64,000 bases of DNA from Gigaspora margarita (lineage: Eukaryota > Glomeromycota > Glomeromycetes > Diversisporales > Gigasporaceae), in the NCBI GenBank assembly GCA_009809945.1, contig WTPW01000022.1, forward strand, positions 181,227 through 245,226, read 5' to 3'. Below the pieces are notes generated by a model. The model searched no databases. It worked only from the letters and a program-made list of their open reading frames with translations, and had not been told where the DNA came from. The first letter of the stretch is position 1. The number at the start of each line of letters is the position of its first letter. The translations under genes were made by a program, and so were the position numbers. This document shows positions 11,668 through 23,560 of this stretch, one piece after another.

Positions 11668-12714
11668 CTCTGGTTTTGTCATATTTCCAAACATTAAGTA
11701 ACCACATACAGCTATTAAAAGATAAACAACTGTACTAAAAGAGTACGAAATATTTATTGCTTTCAAGTATGTATTAGGTGTTTGCATATCTAAATATATT
11801 GAAGGAAATACAGAATGACCTGAAAAAAAAATAACCTTATAATTAGTAAATTTATTACAATATAATCAAAAAGATCAAAATAATAACCTGCATATCCAGC
11901 TATTATTAATCCAAAGCTAAAAGGTAAAGAATTCCAATCGGTAGGCCATAATTCAGTTTTCATAGGATTAAATAAACTTCCAGGTTGTTCATTTCTTGTA
12001 ATTCCATCAATTATTACTACAATTACTAAAATTATTGCTGATAATATTCCAAGTAATGAAAAATATGATAGATATTTGATATCAATTAATGCCAATGGAA
12101 TTAATATCATCCAAGCAATAATTTTTAGTGATATAAGAGATATATCAGGAAACAATATTTGTAAAGAGTCACCAATAAGAATTACTAAAGAAATTGCTAT
12201 TGCAATTAGTTCTAATGAAAATAAAATAAATATAATAATTTTCGCAAATTTTCCAAACGCTATCGTAGCTATTATTTTGTTATGTATTTTATTTATAAAA
12301 ATTTAATATTATTAAACATCATGGTTTTAAAGAAAAAAAAATTGCTATGAAATACCTATGTCAGGATATGTGTAAATCCCTTCTTTATAATTCAAACATT
12401 TTATTAATAGTCTTGCAGTGTAATTCGTAACTCCCATGCAGAAAAATAATAATGATATCCCGATAATCCATCCTGCATGTTTAAATGCGAGAGGTAATGA
12501 AAGGGTTCCGACACCTAAAACAGGTCATTAAAATTTAATTTAAATATTGCTTAATTGAAAATATTTCAATTCAATAAGCTGAGACAAAAGTCACTCGACC
12601 ATAAATATTTAGTAAAACATTGCAAAAATTGAATATTGATTGCCCAAGGGTAGATTTAGATTTTGGAGGTTTATCTTCTTGAATTTCAAAGTTGTTGTTA
12701 TGCTGATCAGACAT
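11668..12714 (-). CDS. Amino-acid transporter (Aa_trans/AVT-like), 3'-truncated
   Basis: Four minus-strand exons are supported by frame and GT-AG sites: 12600-12714, 12356-12514, 11888-12268 and 11668-11819. The introns are 68-87 nt. Phases match at every junction and give about 269 aa from MSDQHNNN. Diagnostic segments are GVGTLSLPLAFKHAGW, YTYPDIATIAFGKFAK, FPDISLISLKIIAWMILIPL, LPFSFGLIIAGYAGHSVFPS and an SFSTVVYLLIAVCGYLMFG helix. These are typical of vacuolar-type amino-acid permeases of the AVT/SLC32-36 group. Several membrane helices are evident. Family members usually run to 400-500 aa, so the C-terminal helices are missing. A donor site GTACGT follows exon 4, but beyond it lie only the 144-bp repeat and copy A. 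The first intron donor is GTCGAG, a weak site. Confidence 0.8.
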
Positions 12715-14236
12715 TACAAAAAATTTATAGGATATAACAAAGCAATCTAAAAAGTTTTGCTAAAAAATTTTTCACTATTAATTGGAAAGTTCATCTATAA
12801 TACTAAAATTTTATTCATCTGTTCATTTTAAACAATCAAATATATGAATGATGCCAAGAAAAAAAAAACCAGTCATTGTTTTTAAACTTATAACTATACT
12901 TTGCCGGTAAAACCCGGACGGATCCCGAACCTTCACAAAACAATTACCATTTATAAATTTAAACCAAAAAATAATCTTGATATATTGTAAATATTTTATA
13001 CATAACTATGGGAATAGATCGTATATCACTTAAATAAATATTATTGAAATACTAGTTTTACCAGAGTTTGTGTTTTTGATGATAGTTTAAATTTAGAGAT
13101 AAATATACCGGGTTCAATCCTTGAAAAAGTATGAATAACTGAGTCCGATGAATTCTAAGTTTAAAACCAGAAGTCTGGTTTTCCCCTGGCGTCACTCATG
13201 TTATCTTTGATTATTACAAATACTGTATATATGGTATCTATTTGAGATGGTTTATATTATTGTTAGACAAAATATAAAGTTTTAATATTTGAAGTTGTGA
13301 TTCGACCTTTGTCAAATGAAATTTAAATTAACCAAAAAAAGTGATAAAATTAAATAATTAGATAATATTCATAATTATTTAACTTGATTCGCTCGTAGAA
13401 ATATCAAAAGTATTTAGTCTAGAAATGTAATTAAATAATAAATATCACTGCCACTGTTTAATTTATCTTAGCCATGCTAATTTGGTCGTAAATATTCTAC
13501 GTATATTGTTATTGTTGTTGAAAAATTCAACCATTTCTAACAATGAATTCAATAAAGAATCTGGTTAGCTGTTAGGCAATTTTGATCAGAAAGACCAATC
13601 AGATCCTTCGTTGAGTCCATGAGGGAGATGCTAAGCTTCAGGCTTTAAATTTATAAACAATAGACTCAGCTCAGCCTCTGAAATCAATAGAATATTTATC
13701 GTTATCGTTAATCCTGTGGCTCACGTAACTACAGTAATGCGTTCCAATGAATACAGTTACTTTGTCGTAACAATAATTAGTATCGTAAATTTAATTAACG
13801 TTACATTAGTAAAAAAACGAAATTTTCAATTTAAGATATAAATTATTTACTTCATAAAAATCATGAAAATATTATTAATATGATAATAAAATTCTTTACT
13901 AGCTAAATTCCTGTTATAATGGATACATTTAAGGAAAGCTTTATACTGCACTAAAGGTTTAGCAATAAGATTAGACTCATGAAAAAACATTTAACATTAA
14001 TAATAACCAAGGGGATAAACGATTACATAGTCATGAGAATTTAATAATTAATGGATATGTAACCAAATGTAATAAAAATAAACACATGCGAAAAAATTCA
14101 AAAATTACTGACCAATAATGTTTTTCGCGCGACAAGAGAATTTAATAGAGTTCTTCGCGTAAGATAAAGTCCTGCAAAGTCAATTTAAAATATTTTCATC
14201 GTAACAAAATTCTTTGCGCAACCCGTCTAAAAATTC
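12715..14236. other. Spacer between transporter and copy B
   Basis: No coding region was recognised in this 1.5 kb. It is AT-rich with short GC-richer patches at about 12900-12945 and 13600-13680. It would include the transporter promoter, but no motif can be assigned. Confidence 0.45.
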
Positions 14237-14799
14237 TTCAAACTAAGACGATTTTAAAAAAATTCTATTCTTAAAAGTACTTTGATGTTAATTAATATTT
14301 TTGCCCAAATTGATAAATTAATACACTTTAGTTATGTTGTAAATAACAAATTTTATGATTACTAGTATGATTGATAAATGAATAATCCATTTAATGCTAA
14401 ATGCCCGATAAGACTTATACAAAACTATAAAGTTACGGCATATGAAAAGCTGAGTTACGACATATAATACAGTTCTGACATCGATAGGTTGAAACAATAC
14501 AGTATATATACACTTTATAACTTGCCGTAATTTAAGACCAAATGTTATAATGAGTTATAACTTGTTACTTTCGACTTATCCCGACGCTTAAAGTTTCTAC
14601 TGCATCACTAGCGGTAAAATAAGCATATTAATAGAAATATGTTTCTAGTTCGAAAATAAGTAGGATTCTTTAAATATCATTTTTAATATATTGAATTATA
14701 AATAGGAAAAATAAAATAAGATCATCTGATTTTAATTTTGAATCCTAATTACAGCATTACAGTATTACAGTAATCACTTTTATTTTGACAATTATTACA

Positions 14800-14907
14800 A
14801 TTTCAGATGCTTATTTTATAGCTCAGATTTTGAATAGATTGGACGGAAATCTGCAATTAGCTTATTTTGAACAGTTTGAACAGCAGTTTAATATAGATTG
14901 CACAAAA
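14800..14907 (+). other. Possible small exon or coding remnant (uncertain)
   Basis: An ACAATTTCAG acceptor-like sequence is followed by an open stretch reading DAYFIAQILNRLDGNLQ and LAYFEQFEQQFNIDCT. The same stretch occurs in copy A near 546-650 but is frameshifted there by a small insertion. The family is unrecognised and no partner exons were found. It may be the remnant of a gene older than the duplication, or chance. Confidence 0.25.
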
Positions 14908-15205
14908 AAGTACGTACGTAAGTACAGTATGATACTGATACTCTTATGCAAAAATTACAAACATAGATGTGCCATAATACAATAAAGTAAGACTAAATGT
15001 AAATGACGTTTTTTTAAAAAAAAAAACACCGGTTTTCTAATAATTTATTACATCAATTTCTTTTAAAATTTTTAAAATCTAAATTATAAATAAAGAATTT
15101 CTATATAAACAACATTGTGCATATTTGATTATTTTCTAAAATTACTGTATGGTACAATTTTTATTAAGTTTATTTTCCATAATTTATAAACAGAAATAAA
15201 AGAAT

Positions 15206-16105
15206 TTATACGGCATTTTCTATTTGTTGGATTTTGCATTTACCAACTGTTATCCGGCATTTGAAATTTTATGATTTTTATGCACGTGAGTTACACACGT
15301 TATCCGAAATATTATAAATCCTTAAAATATATCCGGACAACGTGTGTAACTCACGTGCATAAAAATTTAAAATCTCAAATGCAAAATCTTACAAATAGAA
15401 AATGCCATTAATCCAGTTATTCAAGCACGAAGTACTCATAACTACGCTACTATAGTATTCTAATGCAAGTAAAGCGTTATCGCGCTTTACTAGCATTAGA
15501 ACACTATTGTACCTTGCCGTTATTTGCCATATGATTTGACTGGTCGAATTTTAAGCACCTTCGGTGCTTAAAATCGACCAATCAAATAGCATACAGCAAA
15601 TAACTCAATTATTCGGCACTTCGTGCCAAATAACTATTAATTATACGGCATTTTCTATTTGTTGGATTTTGCATATACCAACTGTTATCCGGCATTTGAA
15701 ATTTTATGATTTTTATGCACGTGAGTTACACACGTTATCCGAAATATTTTAAATCCGTTCCGGATTTAAAATATATCCGGACAACGTGTGTAACTCACGT
15801 GCATAAAAATTTAAAATCTCAAACGCCGGTCAACAGTTGGTACGCAAAACCAACAAATATAAATACCGTATAATCCAGTTATTCAAGCACGAAGTACTCA
15901 TAACTACGGTACAACAGTATTCTAATACCAGTGAAGCGCTATCGCGCTTTACTAGCATTAGAATACTATTGTACCTTACCGTTATTTGCCATATGATTTG
16001 ACTGGTCGAATTTTAAGCACCTTCGGTGCTTAAAATCGACCAATCAAATAGCATACAGCAAATAACTCAGTTATTCGGCACTTCGTGCCGAATAACTATT
16101 AAATA
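15206..16105. mobile_element. Tandem array of stacked hairpins, absent from copy A
   Basis: Two near-identical units (15206-15640 and 15641-about 16105, period about 435 bp) each hold four successive hairpins. The first has arms of about 95 bp with GCACGTGAGTTACACACGTT and its complement. The second has AGTAAAGCG-TTATCG-CGCTTTACT. The third has TTTTAAGCACC-TTC-GGTGCTTAAAA inside GGTCGA/TCGACC. The fourth has TTATTCGGCAC-TTC-GTGCCGAATAA. Copy A shows uninterrupted flanking sequence near 868-890. Much of each arm pair is perfect. It has no coding capacity. The small open frame 15564-15752 is an artefact of the repeats. Confidence 0.8.
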
Positions 16106-16335
16106 TACGTGCATGCATTTTATTTAATTTATGCAGAAATTTTAGCAAAAACTGATCTCGTCGAATAGCTGATTTAAAAAGATAAGAATTAATATCTTTC
16201 TAACACAATGAAAACACTTCGACACAATTGCCAGAGAAATTTAATTTTTATAGAAAACTTGTTAATATTTTATTAATTATTTTATGGCAATGAAATAACA
16301 TATTTGTCTAGTAATGATCATAATAAACTAAGACT

Positions 16336-16606
16336 CTAGCGTCACCAACCTAAAAAATTTCGCTATAAATTTTTCGCAGTTAAATTAATGTTAGGGTCTG
16401 ATATTAAATTAGGTTAGAAAGAGTCTATTTAATACCAAAATTTCATAAGGAAAACTTTTTGTTAGTGCACATTAAGCAGTTTCATAGGTAAAATGTTGAT
16501 GTATGAACGATTTTTTTGGTTTGGGTCGATTTTTCGCGTTACACATGATCTCGAAATCTGATTGGTTGGCGAATTAGTAGCGAAATTTTTAGGTTGGTGA
16601 CGCTAG
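16336..16606. mobile_element. MITE-like inverted-repeat element, absent from copy A
   Basis: The 271-bp element starts CTAGCGTCACCAACCTAAAA and ends with its inverse. The terminal inverted repeats are about 28 bp and nearly perfect. Copy A lacks it at the matching place (about 1096-1100, ATAATAAATATGCGTTG). A clean target duplication was not found. Its interior is non-coding. Confidence 0.75.
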
Positions 16607-17771
16607 CATGCGTTGCATTGTGTCATGCAAACCTCAGTAACTATCGAATCTGGCCCATAATTTCTGAGGACAGCTATAATTTCTTTATTATGATAATTTC
16701 AACCACTAGGTAAACAATTTATAGTTACATTCTAAATAAATATTAATGACCAAGATACTCAAATTGATATAAGTAATAATTGAATTTCAAATCGATTAAA
16801 AAATCATAATTCATGCTATAAACTACAAAGTCAGCAATCCAGTTTAGATATATAATCATATTTATAATTTATTATGTATTATTTCTCTCTCAAATCTCGC
16901 AAATAAAAATTCAATTCTTAAAAACACGAATCACACAAAAAATCGACTCCTTTAATATCTTACATCCACGCCTTAATTTCTGACAAACTATTAATCTTGT
17001 CTCACAATTAATATCTAACTTTGAAAATAATTAATGTCTTATAAGATTCAAAATACTTTCTGATTAACAATTATTTAACAAATTATTCATTATACGTAAA
17101 TTACCGGTAAATGTAAATTCGATCATACTAATATTGATCGAATAATCATAAAGAAAAGACAATTCAACCCTGATTTTAGTGATACTTGCAATTATTTGGC
17201 TGCTCTTTCCAACATCAATTTATTGCTTATCAGTTAAAATAAATACATCATACATAGAGCCTCTTATTCGTATTCGTTATTCGAATAATAGTCATATTCG
17301 GCAAATATTCGAATAACAGTTTAAAATGTTTCGAATAATTATTCGGCAAATAATACGAATAAATAAACTTTATTCGAATAAGTTATATTTATTCGAATAA
17401 GTGTAACTTATTCGAATAAGTTACACTTATTCGAATAAATATAACTTATTCAAATAATAATAATTATTATTCAAATAAGAGGCTAAATTTGAATACGATC
17501 GTTTATTTTAACATGTGCTTCTGTACTTACCTTAAATATTTGTAGTTAAAATGTTATCGTCTCGACAAGCTTCCTACCTACGTATGTGACTGTGTCCCAA
17601 CAGGTGGCTGTCGTCTCAACAGGCCAGTCGAAAACACATTGTTCCATCTCAGGAATCAATGTAACCACAACAAAAGTCGGGTTCAAAAAAAGACAAAATT
17701 AAAAATACTATGATCCGATTACCTCATACTTACTCAATTTGCTCACACTTACTCAAACATATAGTACCCGG

Positions 17772-18105
17772 TAGGGATGGTAAAGTCAGTCCAGGTCCAG
17801 TCTTGGTCCTAGGACTTGTAAGTCCTATCACGTGGACCTAAGGACCAGGTCCTCATATAATAAGTCCCAGAACTTATGCCCGACCAATAGGATTAAGTCC
17901 GTGAACTTAGTCCTAATACTTTCCAACCAATTAAAAACCAATTAAAATTCTTTGTTTACTATTTTATTACTAAAATTTTTAAGTTCTATATTAGGACCTA
18001 TTGTGGACCTATGGACCTAGGTCCTAAAATTGGGACCTAGTCTTTAAGGACCAGGTCCCAAAACCATGTCCTAAAGTCCCGGACTTAAGGACTTTGCCAT
18101 TCCTA
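17772..18105. mobile_element. Nested hAT-like MITE
   Basis: The 334-bp element is flanked by a perfect 8-bp repeat GTACCCGG (17764-17771 and 18106-18113). Its ends are TAGGGATGGTAAAGTC and GACTTTGCCATTCCTA. The interior is full of GGTCCTAGGACTT-type palindromic motifs. It is inserted inside the 17255-18848 element, so it is younger than that host element. Confidence 0.85.
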
Positions 18106-18240
18106 GTACCCGGTATATCAACATTTTTTAATTTTAAAAGTATGATTTACACGCATGGTACTGTATGCAATATAATTGTATAAATAATTGTATTTTAAAA
18201 GCATGATCTACACGCAAATATCGGTGCCAATTGCTATCGT

Positions 18241-18551
18241 TATATGGGTCATGGACTAGGAAAACCCGTCTTTGANACTTTTTTATCAATTTCGAGAGTT
18301 TTGATTCAAATTAAAGTTCNGGTCTGTATTTTAACNATCGTGTTCTAAAAATAGATTTACAACCAAAGATTTATGACTCAATTAAGTTAGATTGGTCAAT
18401 CAGTGTTTCATAATCACATGACATTGTTTATTCAGTAATTGATATCTAAAAATAAACAAAAAATTCAGGGTACAATTTAGGTAACACAAACTATAATCGC
18501 CATTTTCTCAAAATGGAAACCCCCCTTCAATCCTAGTCCATGACCCATATA
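18241..18551. mobile_element. Second nested inverted-repeat element
   Basis: TATATGGGTCATGGACTAGG at the left is mirrored by TCCTAGTCCATGACCCATATA at the right, giving terminal repeats of about 21 bp around about 270 bp of non-coding sequence. It also lies inside the 17255-18848 element. No target duplication is evident. Confidence 0.65.
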
Positions 18552-18856
18552 ATCAAAAATAAGTGTAGACCCCGTAATTCGATTTCTGACAGCTTCTCCT
18601 GCCATCGGAATTTTAGTTGGAAACCCGATCGGTGCCGCGTGACTATCAGAACCAGACTTTNTGTTATTTGAATAATAGTTATTCGAATAAATATATTTAT
18701 TCGAATNACTATAATTATTCGAATNACTATATTTATTCGAATGACTATATTTATTCGAATAATATTAGTCATTCGGCGAATATTCGAATAGATATTTGCT
18801 GATTCAAATTATTCGAATATTATTCGAATAAGGAATCTGTAGGCTCTAATCATACA

Positions 18857-19727
18857 TGGTTTTCCATAAATGAAATATATTCAATAAGACAAGATTTAAT
18901 CTCGATAATAATCGAAAGATTATAAAGAAGATATTAATATTTCAAAATCGAAAGACATTCTTCTCAATTAAACATGCACATCATAACGTAGGTCTCGTGT
19001 TAAAAACATATTTGTTTTAGCAAGTAGAACTTGATGAATGTATTATATTATTGTTATTATATATCTAAATACAATACTAATAATAATAAAGTAATATAAA
19101 AAAAGGTAAGAAAGTTAAAGAAAAAATATATATATAAATTAAGAATCAAAAATGGGCAATTACATTATATTTTATACAATAAATTAAAAAGCTTATTAAT
19201 AATATTAAGTCTAATAAATGTTATTTTAAACTATACTTTTCAGATTGTATATTATTAAGTTTTAAAAATAAATTTATTATATATGCTAATTCATCGCACG
19301 TATATATGTAAACATGTTTTGTGATTTGTGTAACAACCTAACAAAATAATTTTTATATTACAATAATTATTTAAATTAACATGAGGTTAGGGTTAGGGTT
19401 TGAAGTTAAGGGAGAGTAATATTATTATATATCAAAATTTTGCCAAGGAATTTTTTTGATATTACAATATTACACAAAGGCACGTTACACCTGATCTTCA
19501 ATAGATCCGATATATAAGCACATCGCAGAGGTACGATGCCTAATTAAGTCCAAAATATAATCAAATTTCACGGTTACCTCAAATTTTAAGTTTTTGGTTG
19601 TTACCTATAAAAAGTTGTACCACTCGAAAATGATGTAAATCTTTATAAAATAGCAATACACTTGCATTTAAATTATTTAAACAGCGCATGCCGATTTTTG
19701 TTTTTTTTCTAACATTTAAAAAGTAAA
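18857..19727. other. 5' flank of gene B
   Basis: No coding region was seen. From about 19379 the sequence matches the promoter region of gene A. 18871-19378 has no counterpart in copy A. The conserved upstream element is at 19651-19688, about 40 bp before the ATG. Confidence 0.5.
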
Positions 19728-21640
19728 ATGAATTATAATAATCATGAAAAATCAACTGACTTAGACCCTTTTACCCTTGGATACAATTATAAACATGGGA
19801 TAGGGGTAGAAAAGGATGAACACAAGGCATTTGCTTATTACCAAAAATCTGCCGATATAGGTAATGTTAAAGGAATATATCAAGTTGGGGAATGCTATTA
19901 TTATGGAACAGGAGTTGAAAAAGATGAACATAAGGCATTCATTTATTATCAAAAATCTGCAGAAATGGGGGATGCCGGTGGAACATATAATGTTGGATAT
20001 TGTTATGAAAATGGGATTGGAGTTGAAAAGGATGAAAATAAGGCATTCATTTACATTCAAAAGTCAGCAGAGATGAGTAATGCTGTTGCAATGTGTAAAC
20101 TTGGTTACTTTTATAATAAAGGAATTGGAGTTGAAAAAGATGCACATAAAGCATTCATTTATTATCAAAAATCTGCAGAGATGGGAGATGTTCAAGGAAC
20201 ATATAATATTGGGTGCCGTTATCGAGATGGAACTGGAGTTGAAATGGATAAACATAAGGCATTCATTTATTTTCAAAAATCTGCAGAGATGGGGGGCGCT
20301 AGTGGAACATATAATGTTGGACGTTGTTATCTTGACGGAACTGGAGTCGAAAAGGATGAAATGAAAGCAATTGAATATTTTAAAAAAGCTGCTGATATGG
20401 GCAATGTTAATGCAATGTTACGAGTTGGTGACTGTTATCGAAATGGAATCGGCGTACCGAGAGAGATACAACGAGCTAATCATTGGTATCGAATAGAAAG
20501 GGGTGTAAATAGAATAAACAAATCATCATATGAGAACGTTGATGATAATTTGAAAAAAATATTAGATGATGAAAAATATCAATTATTATGGATTCCTTAT
20601 AACGAATTTCGAAATATAAAAGAGATAGGAAAAGGTGGATTCGCGACTGTATATTATGCGTTTGGGCTCGATAAAAATAGAAATTTTCGGACAAAAATTG
20701 CACTTAAATTGATTCATGGTTCAAATAAATGTAATCAAGAATTTGTCGAAGAGGTAATATTAATGCAATTAAGAATTTATTAATGAAATAATACTAATGT
20801 TTTTGTTTTTTATTTAAAAATTTAATTTAATAATAGGTGAAAACATATTGCGATATCGGATACGAAAATCCATCATTTTTAAAATGTTATGGAATATCAA
20901 GGGATGATAAATCTAAAGATTACATTATCGTTTTGAAATATGCGAAAAAAGGCTCATTACGTCAAAACCTTGAGTCGGTAGCACAAATGAAATGGAAAGA
21001 TAAATTGAATTTGTTATATAGTATCGCTTCAGACCTTGAATCAATCCATTCTCAAGAATTGATTCATCGAGATTTACATTACATTCCGGAAATATCTTGC
21101 AAGATCATTTACATAGTGCATACATTACAGATTTAGGACTTTCAACATCATCTAACATGAATCAAAAAGAAGAAATTAATGGTGTTATGCCATACGTAGC
21201 GCCTGAAGTTTTAATGGGTAAACCGTTCACGCAAGCGGCTGATATCTACGGCTTTGGAGTCATCATGTCTGAGGTTTCAACTGGAAAAAGGGCATTTGAT
21301 GGTGAATCTTTCGACACTAAACTTGCATTTAAAATTTGCCATCGGGGTAAAAGACCAGAGTTTGGTAAGGGAACACCTGATTGTTNCGTTAAATTGGCCA
21401 AGAGATGTATGNATCATGATCAAAATAAACGACCCACAGCAACTGTTATTGGTATTAGAATTGGTTATTGGCTTGACGAGTCAGGATGATGATAGCGAAA
21501 TCAATAAACAATTCTTTGAAGCTGATAAAATTAAGCTTAATATTGAATCACCAAAACATCCGAATCACATTTACACTAGCAAACTCATCAATACACAAGA
21601 AATAACAAGCATATTAGATTTGCCTGAAATTCCTGAATAA
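19728..21640 (+). pseudogene. Sel1-repeat/protein kinase B, frameshifted copy of gene A
   Basis: Exon 1 (19728-20753) is open and encodes 342 aa with seven Sel1 repeats. It lacks the third and fourth repeats of gene A (a clean 216-bp difference). The intron is 20754-20836. Exon 2 begins at 20837, but ACATT is duplicated at 21076-21085, exactly inside the HRDLHSGN catalytic loop. This shifts the frame and gives a stop about 17 codons later. A 5-bp deletion near 21477 brings the last about 50 codons back into the original frame. The activation segment (DLG, APE) therefore lies in another frame. Ns occur at 21386 and 21412. A 3-bp insertion (H in KICHRGKRPEF) is harmless. If translated it would be a Sel1 protein with only an N-lobe kinase fragment. 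Assembly error is possible because the locus is a near-identical tandem copy. Confidence 0.85.
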
Positions 21641-22954
21641 TTTTGTATTCCAAGAAAATTTTTATTCGCCCTAGTGTATTAACACGATCAATATTGGACC
21701 TGGACCTGTGTATTGGACCGGACGTTAGACATGGTTCAATAGTTTACAACTGTTCGCATTGATTCTGAACAGCAGATGAAAATTTAACCGATAATCATTC
21801 GGCAAAATTTGATTTCTGCATGTTCGATTTATAAATATTGAAACAATTTCATAAGTTACTTTATTTCTTTTTATATATATATTATTGTAAAGTATGGACG
21901 TTTTTTTTTTTATATTTTATCATATGTTATTATAAGAGATGGGACGTTTTCTTTTTATATATTATAATATGCTATTGTAAAGGATGGACGATTTCTTTTT
22001 ATTTGTTATTGTAAAGGTCGGACATCGAAGATTCTTTAGAGAAGCCACACGACCTTGACAAGAGTGTTTTTAGTAAAAATAAAAAAATTGATAACCAAAT
22101 TATGGCAACATTAATTTTTATCTTTTTGAAATTCTAGTATACAAAAGCATTATAAACCTTGACTTAGTATCATTTATCTCTCATTGAAATTTTTTTTTTT
22201 ATATTAGTAAATGCGATAAATTTAACTCTTATAAATCCGTTTATTATTGGAACTAAATCTGTATATCGAGAATATAAGCTCAATTTATTTAGTTTATGCA
22301 GAAATTTTGCAAGAACTATTCTTGTTAACCAGCTGATTTCATTTAAAAATAAAATTGTTCTGAATAATTTAGATTTAATGTGCTTTTCTAGCAGTAATGA
22401 ATTCTTCGACACAATTGCCCAAGAATTCAATCTATAGAAACATATTAATTTATTTATTCCAATTAATATGCTTTGAAATATCATATTTGATCAGTGATAG
22501 TAATAATAAACATGCATTGTATTGCATTAATACCGATAACGCCAATTTAAAAACCATTAAAAATCTGGCTGAATAATCATTTGTCGATTTATATCAGTTG
22601 CTCCAGAATTTGAGAACAACTATAATTTAATTATAAATTATGATACGTAATCCAGATATCTAGATTTTCTAAAACTGGATCCAAAACTCCCATAAATAAT
22701 TATATTTACTAGCTCTCAGTCTCCGGGTTGCTCCGGGAATTAGGTTCTAAATTTTCCTTATAGATTCTAACTTAGGTTCAAATTAACCGACTTGGGTTCA
22801 CTTGAACCTGACTGAGCCCATCGGGCCTAATATATAATAGATATAATGTAAACATATTTAGCAAAAAACATAGGACTCTGTAAAGGAGTTCATGATTAAT
22901 ATTTTTGAAAGGGTAAATATTGTTGAATTTAATTTATATAATTTTGTTTTTAAA
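21641..22954. other. 3' flank of gene B, no gene
   Basis: It aligns with 5694-7009 of copy A and includes the same shared 3' segment and GGACGTTTT repeats. No coding sequence was recognised. The open frame at 22170-22484 on the minus strand is not conserved in copy A and looks like chance. Confidence 0.5.
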
Positions 22955-23560
22955 GTTGAAGCCATTTTACGAGATTGGCTATAAAAATCCTAAAATGCTA
23001 CTGGATATCTAGAGATGATTCAGGAAATTTTTTAGTTATGCAGAAAAGGGAAATTTACATAATAACCTTCACGAAGCATCGCAATTGAAATGGAAAGATA
23101 AATTAAATTTATTAAACTGTATAACATCTGACCTTGAAACAATTCATTCGCAAGAATTAGAACATCGAGATCTTCATGACTCTCTAATATAAAAAAAGAA
23201 TTATATGGAATTTTACCTTACATGGCACCAGAAATTTTACAAGGAAATCATCATAATTTTGTTAATGAACTTTCAGTTACAACAGGTATACCTGGTTGTT
23301 ATATATTAAATTAATCAATCAATGTATGGATTCAAATCTGAGACAACGACCTACTATCCGATAATTAACGCTTCAATTGCTACATTGATTGAAGGAATAG
23401 AATATTCTATGATGAAAAAAACTCCCAATTTTTACAATTTTTAGAAAGCGATAAAATTTAATCTATCATTGGACTAACAAAAATTCGAAACATAATTATA
23501 TTAGTAAACCTATCGATGTACAAAAAAATATTAGTATTTGAAATTCTTGATAAATTATAA
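22955..23560 (+). pseudogene. Kinase-domain relic in copy B
   Basis: This is the counterpart of the 7010-7665 relic. KNPKMLLDI, NLHEASQLKWKDKLNLL, SDLETIHSQELEHRDLHD and LPYMAPEILQG-like segments are visible. It has lost the stretch after the HRD motif (SGNIL to the DLG region), which copy A keeps. It retains the intact W and K codons where copy A has a stop, and APE where copy A has TPE. The two relics have therefore kept decaying independently. Confidence 0.75.

Larger units (their letters stand above)
17255..18848. mobile_element. Non-autonomous hAT-like element, present only in copy B
   Basis: The 1594-bp insertion is flanked by a perfect 8-bp direct repeat ATCATACA (17247-17254 and 18849-18856). 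Its termini are TAGAGCCT and AGGCTCTA. The single target in copy A (about 1743-1755) is uninterrupted. An 8-bp duplication with TAGAG termini fits the hAT superfamily. The subterminal regions are rich in ATTCGAATAA palindromes on both sides. No transposase is encoded. Two further elements are nested inside, and several Ns are present. Confidence 0.85.

Noticed and set aside
15564-15752. 62-codon open frame
   Set aside because: Lies wholly in the hairpin array; palindromic sequence explains it.
18533-18802. Open frames on both strands
   Set aside because: Made of ATTCGAATA repeats with Ns in the end of an hAT-like element.
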